From Macrophomina tecta (lineage: Eukaryota > Ascomycota > Dothideomycetes > Botryosphaeriales > Botryosphaeriaceae): DNA of 64,000 nt. How positions within the stretch are numbered: position 1 is the first letter of the stretch; the number at the start of each line of letters is the position of its first letter. A program made the translations under genes and the position numbers. Location: positions 2,237,501 to 2,301,500 of the forward strand of contig JAKSGN010000037.1 of NCBI GenBank assembly GCA_024180945.1, written 5' to 3'. Below are positions 14,000 through 26,483 of this stretch, one piece after another. The notes under the pieces were generated by a model. It was not told the origin of the DNA, did no database searches, and saw only the letters and a list, made by a program, of their open reading frames with translations.

Positions 14000-16900
14000 T
14001 ATCGCCGTACTAGTCTATAGAAGGTGCTAATAAGAAAGAAAAAGCGAAGAGGGTACTCTATAGTAGGGCGGGAATTCTCTTCTTCTAAATCGGTAGTTTA
14101 ATCATTATACTTAGGACGGGTTTTCCCCCTTAGAGAAAGAGGAAACGGTCGCTAGCGGCTAGCGATCCTACTTTAAGTTCGTCGTCGGAGATTAAGATGA
14201 TTTTATCCGGCTTAGCTTTCTTTAGTATCTCCTAGGGTAAATAAAATTTTAGCGGTACCGAGCGTTTTTTATTTCTAGGTATCTCTAGCTCCGGCTAGCA
14301 TTTTTTCTTATCAGTATAGAAGCGCTACCTAATTATAGTACGTTAGTTAATATCGCGTTATATAGCGTGCTTATAACGCTCTAGGAATATAAACTAAGCT
14401 TTTAGAGCTCGGAGCTCTTGGGTTAGCGGAATATCCTTTCGACCTATAAAGTATTATAACGCCTCTTATATTTTATCTTCCGGGAAGGTCTTTCTCGTAA
14501 CCTTAGAAATTGCTGCGCCGAAGTTAAGAGTGCCCGTAGCGTAATCTTTAGTTATAGTATCGAAGCTATTCTGTAGGATATCCTTCTATAACTCGAGTTC
14601 GCTACGGAGGGCTTTAATATTATACTTTAGATAATTTTAAGTAAGTATATTCGTAACTCGGCTTACGTATTTCGTAAGAGATACTAGTATCTCTTTCTAG
14701 CGCTCGATCTATACTTTTATAGCCACGAATATAGTCTATTTAACCCTCTTTAGAATTTTAGTCGCTTAGGCGATTTATTAGAAGGTAACTCGGTATATAA
14801 ATTCTAGATATCTAACGAAAGCTAGGATTTCTTCTATCCTTAGGAGCTCTTCCGACTTATTATTAATCTTAGATCTAGTCTCTCTTCGCGGGGGCGGTAT
14901 TAGGGTCTCTATCGCTCCGTCGTTATTATTTAGGTTTAAGGGGTTCTTCTTTTCGAGGCGGGTAGTCGTCTTTACGGTTATAGTCTTTATAGTCCTTCGT
15001 AACTTCTCTATAAACGCCCTCTCGGTTATAATATAAATTCTATATTTCTTTACGCTCTTAATAAGAGATCTACTAGGAGAGTCGCTATTATTATAGGTAA
15101 TAAGATAATTTATAGTTAAGAAAACTACGTTATAGATAATAGCTCCCGCGGTCTAAAGAAAGTCCTTCTATACTTATTAATTTAGTATATATGTTAGCTT
15201 TTCTATAATAGCGATATTCTTATCGCGGTAGACCTTACTCCTCTTTAGTATCTTAATATCGACGACGTCGCTTAGCTTCTCTATAGTAACCTTATCGGGC
15301 GGAGGAATATTAATTATGGAGAGGCGTTTTATAATATTAGTAGAATATTCCGGCGACGTCGTATTCCTAGTTAGACCGGGGCGGGCTATTATTTTACGCA
15401 CTTCCTACTAGTAGCTTTACTAATCTAGATATATTAAGGACTTCTTATTAGGTCTAAAGGGGTAGTCTTCTTTCTTATATCTAGCGAGGATCTTCTAATA
15501 AGCGGTTTTATAAGTAATAAAAGAATTAAACCGCTCTAGATTAATCTTACGAACTGGCTTAGGTAGGAATAGTATATCGAAGTTATTATAGCTATATAGT
15601 CCTACGGTCTTATAACTAGAATTATACTAGGGGCGAGCCTTTTTAGCTATTTAAATAGCGCTCTTATTTATCGATTTAATTAATAACTGAAAGCCTGCGG
15701 AGCCGATGTAAACGTAGCTATTATATGCACTAAAGGTTATCTTAATATCGTCCGGGGATTACTAGATAAGGGCTGGCTTTCTAAGAGGCTCTATCGTGAC
15801 TAAGAAACCGCTAATAGTGGTAAAATTTCTAGGCTAGAGCTCGTGCAGGTGTCGTAACGGGATAATTTTAGTTTAGAGTACTATACGGATAACCTAGTAG
15901 GCTAAATTACTACTTAGAATAACGTTCTCGGGCAGGAGATTATTAGTCGTAACGATTATATTAGTATTATATAGTTTTATTAAATATAGTTTTCTATATT
16001 TCGCTGCTTTTTTTTACGTTATTACCCGTCGCACTACTTCTTATAAATAGTCGTTACCGAAATGCTATATATTCTCCTTAGCGGGATAGGAGAGAGGGGA
16101 GATCTCCTTATCTATTATCTTTAGTAGTGCTATATCGGGATTAGGGGAGGTTAAGCGTGTAGATACTACTAATTTCGTCAGTTATTCGGGTAGAATATTA
16201 CTCTACGTATCGTAAGGGAAATCTTAGGAAAGTTCTTAGGGGGATTCGGCTTCCTCTTCGTTAAATTCGTCTAATCTAGTATTTTATAAGGTAATTCTAT
16301 CTAGTAGCACCGCTGAGACCGATTCTTTAAGATCGTAGGAGCGTAGTAACTAGAAGAGATAGCTCCGGAATATCGTTTTAGCGAGGGCGAGAGAACCGAC
16401 ATAGATAGCTACTAGTTTTAAATCGTTATCCGTAGGATCGGTTAATTCGAGGAAGCGGGCGAACCTTCCGTTATTACGATAGAAGTTAAGGATCGCCCAT
16501 AGGTCGGTTTTAGAGGTAAGGGTTCGCTAAATATAGTCTAGAAAGTATTTTAGGTCGTAGTACCCGTCTTCCGGGTTAAGGAAGCCTAGGTAATAGTAGT
16601 TAATAAGGCGCACGATCGACCGTATAATTGTTTTATAAAGATTAAGGGGGGCGATTAGAGTAGGAGATTACTTAAAGATATCGATAGTTGCCTCGACGAT
16701 CGCCTTCTCTTAGGTAATAGCGCTAATCCCAGTGGGAAGGTTGGTAATTACTTAGAAGATTTAGCGTTTCTAGGTCCTATATATAGCGTCGCGCGCGGCT
16801 AGAAGTTTAAAAGGGAGGGCGGTCGTAAGCTACTTATTCGTTATAGTCTCGTCTAGGGCGAGCTAGAAGTCGAAATGCTCGGCGAGAAGCTATAGAATAT

Positions 16901-17400
16901 TATTAAAGTTACGGAAGCTTATAGGATTATCTACCGTAAAATAATCCGGCCTTCGGGCGCGGATTATGTTAATAATTAAGTAAGTAATAGAGAAACGGAG
17001 CGTCTCTAATAAGGCTAGTAAGCTAGGAAAGCAGTTGCTTATATTAGTATACTAGTATCTCTAGTAGAGGAAGAAAGCGTAGGAGTTAGCGATTTTATTT
17101 TTTACGAAATCGCGAGGTATAAAAGTTATAGAGCTAGTTTATAGGAAAGAGAAGAAAGGACTATAGTTAGTAATTCTTAATAGACATTTATAAGCGGCGA
17201 TTACCGCTATAGAATCCGTTAGGCTTATTCTTTATGCGTGTTATTTAAGGATCTATAAGGGAGGAATTTTATATTTATAGCTATTCGGGTGAAGGAACGC
17301 GTATTAGCGCGAAAAGATCTTATTTTAATATTTACGTTAGTCTAAGCACTAGAGTAGTAATTTTAGAAGGTGCGTAAGCATTCTTACTAACGCTTCTACC
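14000..17400 (-). pseudogene. Decayed extra coding region between integrase and 3' LTR
   Basis: On the - strand this stretch has long near-open frames broken by RIP-type stops. The clearest text is near 14530-14000 (SFDTI, KDYATGTLNFGAA, VTRKTFPEDK, RKDIPLTQELRALK, FLERYKHAI). A surviving 74-codon frame lies at 15401-15177. I do not recognise the protein. It could be an accessory ORF of the 12 kb element, a displaced gag, or a captured host gene. Confidence 0.4.
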
Positions 17401-17599
17401 GAGGGTTCGATTTCTATAGAGGAATATAGTTTCGGCCTATAGTATCGTTATTATGCTATTTATAGTTATTTTTATTTAGTTCTACGCCTACCTCTAATCG
17501 GGCGGTTAGGCGCGGTAACGGGATACTTGGCTTTAAAGTCTTAGATGAGCTTCTTTATATACTTTAACGCGTCTTTTCCTAGCTAGCTATTGTGGGCTA

Positions 17600-20500
17600 G
17601 TCCCTAGTCATTTTATTATACGAGGTATTTTTATTTTGTCTTATTCTAGACCTATACTTCTCTTTTATTAAGAAGTCTTTCGATCTTATACGGCGGATCG
17701 GGCTGATTCTAGTCTATAAGGGGTTTTAGTTTAGGGTATTTCTAGTCTCTTATATAGGGATCTGTGCCCTTAGGGGCTGGCTCGAGCTACGTAATAGAGA
17801 TAACGGGATAAATCTTCTATATATTAGGTAATTTTAACTCGTAGACTAGATTTCCGATTATTCTCTTAACTTTAAAAGGGCCTTAACGTTAGTAAGTAAA
17901 TTTTCGGTCTACGTATTCTTTCGTCTTATATTCTTAGTAGAGTTTTACGAATACTAAATCTTCTTTCTTTAGACGGAGGGGCTTATATTTAGTATTATAG
18001 CGGGCTTTCTAGCTTATAGCTAGGAAACTAATTGCCTTCTCCGCTTCTTAGCGTATAGCGTTACGGAGTTACGCTCTGTCTTCTAGTACTTCTATAAGGG
18101 CCAAGAGAGGGTCTAGTTTAATATTTATACTATAGAGTATTTAGTTTAGAGAGAAGCTAGTAGTAGCGCTTACCGTGTTATTAAGAACGGCTTAGAGATG
18201 CGGAAGGGTCTTAGTCTATTCGCGGTCTAGATTTACTATAACGTAGTACCTTAATATAATTTCTACAGTTTAATTACTTCTTTCTAATTAGCCGTCTACT
18301 TAGGGATAATACGCCGTCGTAAGATAGCGTGCGATTTCTATCGCTTTATAAGCTTTCTTCTAAAAGCGGGAAATAAAGCGTAGATCCCGGTCCGTAATAT
18401 AGATTCTAGGAAGTTTCTACTCGTGGGAGACGATCTTTTTTATATATCGGTTCGCCTATTTCTCGGCGCTCTAGTCCTTCTTACCTTTAACTAAGAGAAT
18501 GGCCTTTATAGCTTTATAGATAATAGTAAGGAGCGTATCGAAGGCGTTCTTTATTAGCAGTATTTTTATAATAAAATCTATTATCTAGACTTCTCTTAGA
18601 ATAGAAGAATTCTAGATTAGATAGAGTTTCCCGTACGGCGCGTGGCGCTTTATTATATATAGTTAGTATTTCTAGTACTATACTAAGTACGCTTATAATT
18701 TCTTTATTATGTTCTTAATAAAGATCGTAGGCCTAATGCGGTTATACGTTCTCTAGTATCCGCTATAATATTATTTATTATATACTATTTCGAATATCTC
18801 CTTTTCGACTATAGAGGGAATATAAAGGTAGTACCTTTCATTCTCTAGATCTATATAGTAGATTATTTTATTTCTTAGAAAGAACTATAACTCTTATATA
18901 GCCTTCGGATTCTTATTTTTTTTTATAGCGTCTATATAAAGTATTCTCGTAAGCTAATATAGTCGTACTTAGCGTTGCGCGGCCTTTCTTCGTATTCTCG
19001 GGCCGTTAGTCTCGGCCGTATTTTTCGATTCCGCCCGGGGGGCGTCCGTTAGGTTTAAAAGAAAGTTTCGGCGTTTTCGCTTTCTTCTTTGCGTTATCGT
19101 GTTCGGCCGCGACGTATTTTTTATTAGCGAATTCTTCTTTAACGCGATTACCTCCGCGATTTTATTATTTACTTACTCTTTTTCTTCGTTACTACTTCTT
19201 ACTTTCGGTCTCGCGTCTTTAGTTGGCGGCGCTTTATTATTTCGTGCTATATATCGAGCCTCTTCCGGGGTTTTATATTTTTAATATATTTTTGTTTTCT
19301 CTTACGCTTATTCCTACGCTAACTTTTTTAGTTCTTTCGCATCTCTTTTATATATATTCTTCTTATTTATTTTTCTTATTCTATCTAGGATCTCTAATAT
19401 TCTTTGCTAGTGCGTATTCTTACGATATTTCTTAGCGATACGCTCCTTTATCTTATTTAGTATTTTTACTACGGTAACTATAAAGATTAGTATAGAATCT
19501 AACGAATTTTTATTCTCGTTACTCGTTTCTTCCCGCTTCTTAATTAGACGGCTTAGAGTATCAGGTACTAGGTAGGCTTTACTAGGACGATACTATACTT
19601 TTATTATAAATTACGAAATATACTAGCTAGCTATAACTAGCTTTAGGTTTATCTTATGGGTGGCTAAGGTTATTTATAAGTTATAATACTACGCGATAAA
19701 GGTTACTATATAGTAATTTATAAAGAAATAGGCCTCCTTTATTAATTCTATATATAATAGGTACTTAATTTTTCGTAGCGTCTATACTATTTCTACTACT
19801 TTAAGTTTTATTAGCTAGTACCGGGTCTTCGCTAGTTTTAATACTTTAGAAAGAAATAGAATTAGTTAGATCTTCTTATTAGGCTAGGGTAGTACTTTTT
19901 CTTCTTACGTTACTAGCTCCGGGTTACCTTTAATATAATATACTAACGCTCCGATTCCCTGCTTAGATATATTAATATCGATATATAACCGTCTATTAAG
20001 ATTGTGGTATATAAGCTATAGAGGATCTTTTAGATATTTTCTTATTATATTATATGCCGCTATACGATTCTTTAACGGGATTATCTTAGTTTACTTAGTA
20101 TACGCCTTTTTAGCGTTTTTTTTCTTCGGACTCGCTCTTAATAAGGCGGTCTTATAATCTGTTAAAGGTTTAATAATTATAGCGTAGTAGGGGATTTTTA
20201 ATTATAGAAATTCTATAGCGCCGATCTAGTATTTAAGTTACTTTAACGTTTTCGGGAAGGGTATCTCTACTAGTACTTTAGTTCTCTCTTACGTAAAACC
20301 TAGTCTAAACGCGTCTACCCTTTGTCCGAGGAGCGTTATATATAGGTATTCGATAAAACTCTTAGTTAGAGATAAGCTAATGCCTATACTATCTAGTTTA
20401 CTAAAAACTTAATCTAGGTAGTCTAAGTGCTCTTCTAGGGTGCGGCTAAATATCGTTATATCGTTAATGTAGGCGCGATAAAATTTTTAAAAGTCTCTTA

Positions 20501-20900
20501 GAATCGTGTCTAGCTAGCGCTAAACGTATTAGACTAAGTTAATATATTCTATTAAGGCTACGTTAAACGATTTCTAGTCTTAATACGAATTTACCGTTAG
20601 CTTATAACAATTCTCCTTCCGGACTCTCTATTAGTAGAAGAATAACGTCGCGTCTACGATTATAATAAATTTCTTTTCCTTAATTGTAGAGATAATATTA
20701 TCTTATTTTAGTAGGGAATAGAAATTCTTTTAGGATATTTTATTTAAGCTACGGATATTAACTACCGCTTATAGCTTCTTTACCTATTTATCATCTTTAA
20801 AGATCTATCTCTATACTATAAAGACTAGGAACCCGAAAATGATATAGCCGCTTATCTAGTTAAGCTTTTCTTAATCGTATAGCCTACTAAAGGTTTTATC
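17600..20900 (-). pseudogene. Decayed pol (RT, RNase H, integrase) of the 12 kb element
   Basis: With stops read through, - strand translation near 20750-20450 gives a reverse transcriptase (VVNIRSLNKISQKN..., FIIIVDAALFFYQQRV, LTVNS, SFNVALIESTNS). From about 18500 down to 17640 it gives integrase: KIVSHEWKLP-like text, IVSDRDPRF, TTAYYPQADGQSERSN, then a C-terminal module (YELKLPNIQKIYPVISITQL). The Asp of SDRD and the Glu of QSERSN match the second and third catalytic acids of retroviral-type integrases. Each segment contains several TAG/TAA codons where CAG/CAA or TGG would be expected. Confidence 0.75.
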
Positions 20901-22540
20901 GACTACCTCTTTATCTCTAACGCTAAGTAGATAGACCTTAGTAGTAAACTTCGTATTTTTCTACTCTTCCTTTAAAGGAATAGGCATATATTTTTTTTTT
21001 AGAACGCGGACGTAAGCTAACTTTTCGTTCTAGAGATCTAGATATTTCTTTATTATCTTACGGTATTTTCTTACCGTCTCTTAATTATTATAGATGGTAA
21101 TCCCATTCTTAAGGTAAGTTTTTATTTTTAGAGGAATTACGTTAGTATCTAGTACTACTATACCGTGGTTATAGCTTTCGACGTCGTATAATCGTATTAC
21201 TTATCTATTAGTTATAGTGCCGAGAGGCTTATTTTTTAGTACTTATACCGGTTTCTAACCGTCGTTTCTTAGCTACACGGCTTTCGTTTCGGTATTAATA
21301 ATATACGCATATATTAATAACTAGGCTTAATTCTTGCCTCTACGCTCTTTATGCCGCGGGATAAATTCGAAATTCCGTTACTTAGGAAGGGCTTTCGTAA
21401 ATTTTACTATTACCGGCGTTAGAGATAGTAGCGGAATTACCGTATCTTTTACTACTCTCGCCTTTATTCCTTTAATTATTTCTTTAGAGCGATTCTTAAT
21501 TTCTATAGATACTTCTATATTTTAGTAGTACGTTAAGCGTAAGTAGCTTCGCGTAGGGTTAATTACGATATTCTTAGGGCCGATTACGTCTATTCCTAAG
21601 AGGAGCGTGTTATAGTAGTCCGGAATAATATAAATTTCTTTAGTAAATATCGTATTTACCCACGTTCTATTCTTCTATGCGTGGAAAGTAAAGCGTATTA
21701 GAACGTACTAATTATATAGCGCCTAATTATCTTAGAATTCTTCGACTCTGACACTTCGTTCTATAGTTAGAATTTAGTAACTCGCTCCCAAGTTTTCGAG
21801 AAACTATTTATTAGTAATAGATATCGTATAGTTTATATCCGCTATAGATTCGACCTTCTTATCGCTATTATCGAGACGTACTTACGCTATTATGTATAAC
21901 TAACTTTTATAGGCCTTTTTAGTATCTAGTTTTATTCTAGCTACTAATTATACGGTTTTTATAATCTCCGCTAGGGCTTAATTTAGTCTTAGAGTAGTGT
22001 CGGGCTTCTTAATATTAGTTAAATTAACTAAGCCTTTAGCGACGGGCCTTATCTTTTTCGGGTTAGAATACTCTACTTTAATATAAGTATATAACTTATT
22101 TCTTGTCAGCTAAGTAGATCTATATACTAAGTATTAGTATTTATTCTTTTTTATTATTTCTTATAGCTTAGGTAGCGGTCTTAACGATTTCTTATTATCT
22201 TTAGAAGGCTTTCGTTCCGGTATTATAAAGTTAGTAGATAGGATTACTAGAAACGGAATAGTTCTAAGAAACCTAATATATATTAATAAGTTAGATTTCT
22301 CCGTATCTCTTTCGGGTTCTTTTTTAGTAGATAACTCTCTCGTAATTTTAGCTTTAGAGTCTATTTTTAGTTTTATTTTATACGCGTAGGCCTTCTTTTT
22401 AGAATCCGTACTATAATTCTTTTTATTCTTTTTAGCTCTTCAGTCTCGATCTCTAGTACGATTATAGTTTCTATTCTTATCTCGGTCTTATTTTCTATCG
22501 CGATTATAATAGCGATTTTACTTTCTTTCTCGATTATGAT

Positions 22541-22650
22541 CTCGGTTTCGGTTTCGGTCGCGGTCGCGGTCGCGGTCTTAGTTATAATTACGGTCGCGGT
22601 TAGTATTCCGATACCGGTCTCTATACCGGTTTTTATTTCGGTCGCGATTA
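22541..22650 (-). repeat. GGTCGC-type hexanucleotide repeat encoding Arg-Asp tandem
   Basis: Tandem CGGTTT/CGGTCG units on + read as alternating Arg and Asp on - (RDRDRD). The repeat lies in the gag-like part of the 12 kb element. Its CG-rich core has survived RIP because it contains few CA/TG dinucleotides, so it stands out in an AT-rich surrounding. Confidence 0.7.
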
Positions 22651-25251
22651 CGATTATAGTCTTAATCTCGCCTATTATTATTATCGTAACGCGCTCTATT
22701 TTTTAAATTATTTCGATTACGTCTACGGTCTCGTCTTTTCTCTTCGCGGATTAGGTCTCTCTAAAGAGTTGCCTTTTCCTCGGCCTTATAGATATAAGTA
22801 TCTATAGTAGTTAATCCTATTAGTAGTTTAAGGTCGCGGCGGAGTTCTATATTAATCTTCTTATACGCTTAGAGAAGCTAACCTTTAATTAGGGTAATTC
22901 TAGCGTCTTAAGTTAACTAGACGTAATCTATAATAAATCTTCTAATCGCGCGCTCTTTTCTTACTTCTTATAGTCCGTAGTACTTTCTTTAAAGCTCTTT
23001 TTATACTTCCGAAGGGCGCTTCTTAAAGCGTTTAATTAGTTTCTCTTTTTAACGGTTAATTCTTCTTCTATCTCTTAGGTAATTACGTTTCGTTTTAGAT
23101 AGCTAAGCTATATACTACGCTTAAGCGGTTTCTCTTAGGTATTACTAAAGGCTTTACCTAACTAAGAATCCTATTTTAGAGTATAGCTAGTATTTAACCG
23201 TCTCGATAAACTAACGAACGTTTTTATAGTAGAGTTTACTATTCTTCTTAACTAAATCTTCGTCGTTCTTACCCGTAGTTTTAAGATTTAGATTAAAGTA
23301 ACCGACTTTATCTAGTTTAAACTTATCTTTATCGTACTTTAGTAGGCCTTTATCTTTAAAGTCTACTTTTAGATTATTATATAGAGTTCGCCGACGTTTC
23401 TCTTTTACCCGTAGTCTCTAGTCTTTTAAATCTAATAAGGCAAAGTTTCTTCTTAAGCGACGAAATAGTCTTCGATCTATATACTAGTCTCTTTCGAGAA
23501 AGCGATCGTGGTTACTATTTTTCGTTCCGGAGGATAAGCTAGAGGGATTATTATTCTCTAGTTATTATTAGCTAACGGTAGTCGGGCGACGTTATATTAT
23601 TAGCCTAGTATTAACGCTAGCCGAGAAATAGTCGTTTTATAACGGTTATTTAATAAGCCCGGTACGTGCTTTACGATTTCTTCTCTTTGCCGATATAATC
23701 TCTTCGTTAATAATTTATCTTACTACCTCGGTAATCCTCTCTATTAGTATTGCATCTAAAGATTAACCTTACTACGCGGCTTAGGAGTTTTCTAGTTAGG
23801 GCTATAGAAAAGGGGCTTTATATTTATAATAGCTATTATATTAGAGTCTCCTTTTTATATCTTTATCTCGCGAAGTAGGTCTATATACCGCTTCTTTAGT
23901 CTTATATTAGCGTCTTTAATTTAATAAAAGTAGTTCTACTTTATACTTAGTATATAAGCGCTAACTCTTAGTACGTTAGGAATTTTTTAGGGGGGATCGC
24001 TTCTTTTCTTCTCTAGGGCGTAATTCTTCAGGAAAGGGATTACTTATATTAAGCTCTAGCGCTAGTTCTTCTAGGAACCCTTCTGGCGTTTAGAATTAGG
24101 TAGGTATAAGTACTAATAGTTTCGACTTTACTCTTTAGTACTACCAGAATCTCTTTAGAGCTGGCGTACTCAGTTCTCTCGACCGGGGGCGCTAAGGTAA
24201 CTAGTCCCGGTTTTTTAGTTTCTAACTTACCCGGCTAGTGTGTTGTTCCGATATCTAGGAAGTCGTAGACGGCGATAACTTAATAACTTTCTAAGGCTAT
24301 ACTCTCTTCTAGAGGGTCTAAGCGGTGGGGTAAGGTTTCTATAGTACTCGTATTATTTCTACAAACGCTTCTAGTATCTCTATTCTTATTATAACCGGAC
24401 TAGAAGGTTCTAGTTTCGCTAGCGTTATTTAGGCTTTCGAAACTAATTTACTTTTATATTATTATTTATATTTCTAACGTTTCGTTTCATAATTTTTACA
24501 GAGGTTCTCATTTTAAATAGGATTAAGTTAGTTAAGCTTCTTAAGGAATTATTTTACCGCCGTAGTAATTAGTTTTTTTTTATTAACCTTAATATTCTAG
24601 TTAAGCGGGTACTGGTTAGCCGATTAGGCTTTCGAGGGTTCGAGAGAGTTACGAGTATTACGTTAGAAAGAATAGGAGAAAGTATTATTTAGCTTCGTAT
24701 AGTATATAACGATTATTTATACTAACGGTATAGCTATCTTAAGGGTCGCGATAAGTTTTCTTTTATTAAATAATCTTTTCTTCTAGAAACTGACTAGCTA
24801 GAACGCTATCCGGACCGTCGCGTTTAATAACCGCGGTAGACGCTCTAGAATACTTATATCGCGGTTATTATACCGGTTTTAGGTTTTATCGGTTAGGTTT
24901 TTAGTAGATAATTAAGTAGCTATAAATATTCTTATGCGTTATTAGCGCCTCTTACGCCGTATACCGCTTTTTTTCTTAGCTAGTGCGGTTCTTCGCTAGC
25001 GATAGAGAAGCGGAGATTATAAAGACTACGAAGGTAGGTAGGGCGTCTTATATACTAAGTCTTAAATCGTTAATAGGGTTTCGAGAAGGAGGGACGGCTT
25101 CCCGTATAATAGTTTAGAGTATAGAGGGTTCAATATAGCGCTACTTTCGTAAGCGGCGTTTTAGGCTTTTCTTTTAGTAGAAGGTATTCTTTCTAGCGGA
25201 TTAGAGGGCTTAGTTAATCTTTTTCGCTTTTAGCTACTAGTTGCTAGGATC

Positions 25252-25440
25252 CGCTTTCTAAACGGATTAAGGCCTTATAGGACTTCGGAAACGAGATATA
25301 TAAAAGTAGTTAATTATTATTAAAACGCCTTCTAACGGCGGCTATTTATCTACGCTATACTATCTTGTTTTTTAGGCGGCTTAAGGCCGCTGTTATTTCT
25401 AGAAAAGGACCTTTTTTTTACTAACTACCGTATTTTAATA
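25252..25440 (-). repeat. 5' LTR of the 12 kb element (right copy)
   Basis: Partner of 13574-13773, same orientation. It starts TGCTAGGATCC and ends near ACTAACTACCGTATTTTAATA. Being next to the start of the - strand coding sequence, it is the 5' LTR. Confidence 0.85.
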
Positions 25441-26019
25441 AAGGTGCTGGGTGTACTTATCCTTAGTTACGTAAGTAACCGCAAAAGTAAATTTAGTAGA
25501 AGCGTATTTAAGATACGTAATCTATTAGTAGCCGTTATTAGCTCGTGTTATATATATTAAGTTAAATAAGACTCGAAAGAATACTTCTTCTAATAATTTC
25601 TTTAGTTATATAGATCGTAAGATCTGCTAGTATGCCTTAGTGCGAGCGTATATATTATAGTAATTAGATAGCTACTAATCGGTAATTATAGCTCCTTATA
25701 CCGCTTATAGTAAGGCTTAAATAGCTCTTTAGCCTACGTATATAAAGATTTTATGCCATTATATAGCTAGCAACGAGCGATTAGCAACGTTTAATACTAT
25801 AGCCGGTGGTTTATCTACTTTCTTATATTCCATGAAGAAGTAGTTTTAAGCGAAGATTAGATAGACTATAATAAAGTCTTTTAAGTAGAGGTATATACGT
25901 CTTATATCTAACTCGATTCCCTTTTCTCTTGCCTTAGCAACAGAGACGAGGTTTACTATAAATAAGGGTATATAGGCCACGTCTATAAGCTTAATAGTAC
26001 GTAGGCCCTTACAGTTAGT
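25441..26019 (-). mobile_element. Copia fragment (GAG-pre-integrase and integrase start), RIP-degraded
   Basis: The - strand translation from about 25960 reads VNLVSVAKAREKGIELD, then NVANRSLL, WHKIFIYVG, IYARTKAYQQILRS-like text, FFRVLFNLIYITRANNGY and STKFTFAVTYVTKDKYT. This is the copia pre-integrase His-Cys region followed by the integrase core start. The fragment is cut on the left by the 5' LTR of the 12 kb element and on the right by the intact copia LTR at 26020. Its missing remainder was not located. Confidence 0.7.
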
Positions 26020-26247
26020 TGTCAGACTATTTTGCCTTATTGCTACAGATCAGCATCTACTCTTTGCCACCTCCTCACTACTCCTCATCTTCACAAGCTT
26101 CGGATAGCAATATCGGCTTCTATTCTCCTCGGTTATTCAAGCACTCATTTATGTATATAAGCAAAGCATACCTACCTCCCTCTCAGGAGACAGGCAGAAT
26201 CTACTCTCTTTCTGACCTCACTACTCTTCACTCACCCAAATTCAACA
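26020..26247 (+). repeat. 5' LTR of the non-RIPped copia element, plus primer-binding site
   Basis: It begins TGTCAGACTATTTTGCC and ends CCCAAATTCAACA. The next bases, GTTATGAGCCCGG (from 26248), are the same primer-binding-type sequence that follows the LTR at 1073. Composition switches from RIP-like to normal exactly at its left edge. The 3' partner LTR is absent because the element's end was lost at the hAT insertion. Confidence 0.75.
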
Positions 26248-26483
26248 GTTATGAGCCCGGGGAGCGCCAAGACTACCCCACTTCTAAGCTCTTTGCTGAT
26301 CAACTCGTCTACTCAAACGAGTACTCTTTACTGACACGCAACTGCTGTCAGAACTGCGGCTTCTGTCCGGTTACAGGCTACGGCGACTGAACCAAATACT
26401 CTCAAACCGGAGCCACGCTGGCTACCACCACTACTCGGATCCAACTGGACCAACGACTTCGACAATTACTACTCACTGACAAC

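Larger units (their letters stand above)
13574..25440 (-). mobile_element. Large (~11.9 kb) RIP-degraded LTR retrotransposon, Ty3/gypsy-like
   Basis: It is bounded by two direct repeats of about 200 and 189 bp (13574-13773 and 25252-25440), both starting TGCTAGGATCCGCTTTCTAA. Read on the - strand from the right repeat: an Arg/Asp-repeat gag-like region (about 22900-22400), a reverse transcriptase near 20850-20400 (NIRSLNKISQKNFY, IIVDAALFFYQQRV), an integrase near 18500-17640 (IVSDRDPRF, YYPQADGQSERSN) ending in a chromatin-reader-like barrel (PFKVKRIIGNLVYELKLP), then about 3.5 kb of extra decayed coding sequence before the 3' LTR. The layout is unusually long for the family. No matching 5 bp target duplication was seen. 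Stops are everywhere and the element is inactive. Confidence 0.8.

Noticed and set aside
15177..21525. Small open frames inside the RIP block (for example 15401-15177, 19099-19284, 21334-21525)
   Set aside because: They lie in decayed transposon sequence, lack start context and show no protein-family features of their own. They are chance survivors.
22541..22650. CRISPR-like or satellite array at the GGTCGC repeats
   Set aside because: There are no spacers, the unit is a hexamer, and it reads as an Arg-Asp repeat in the gag-like region.
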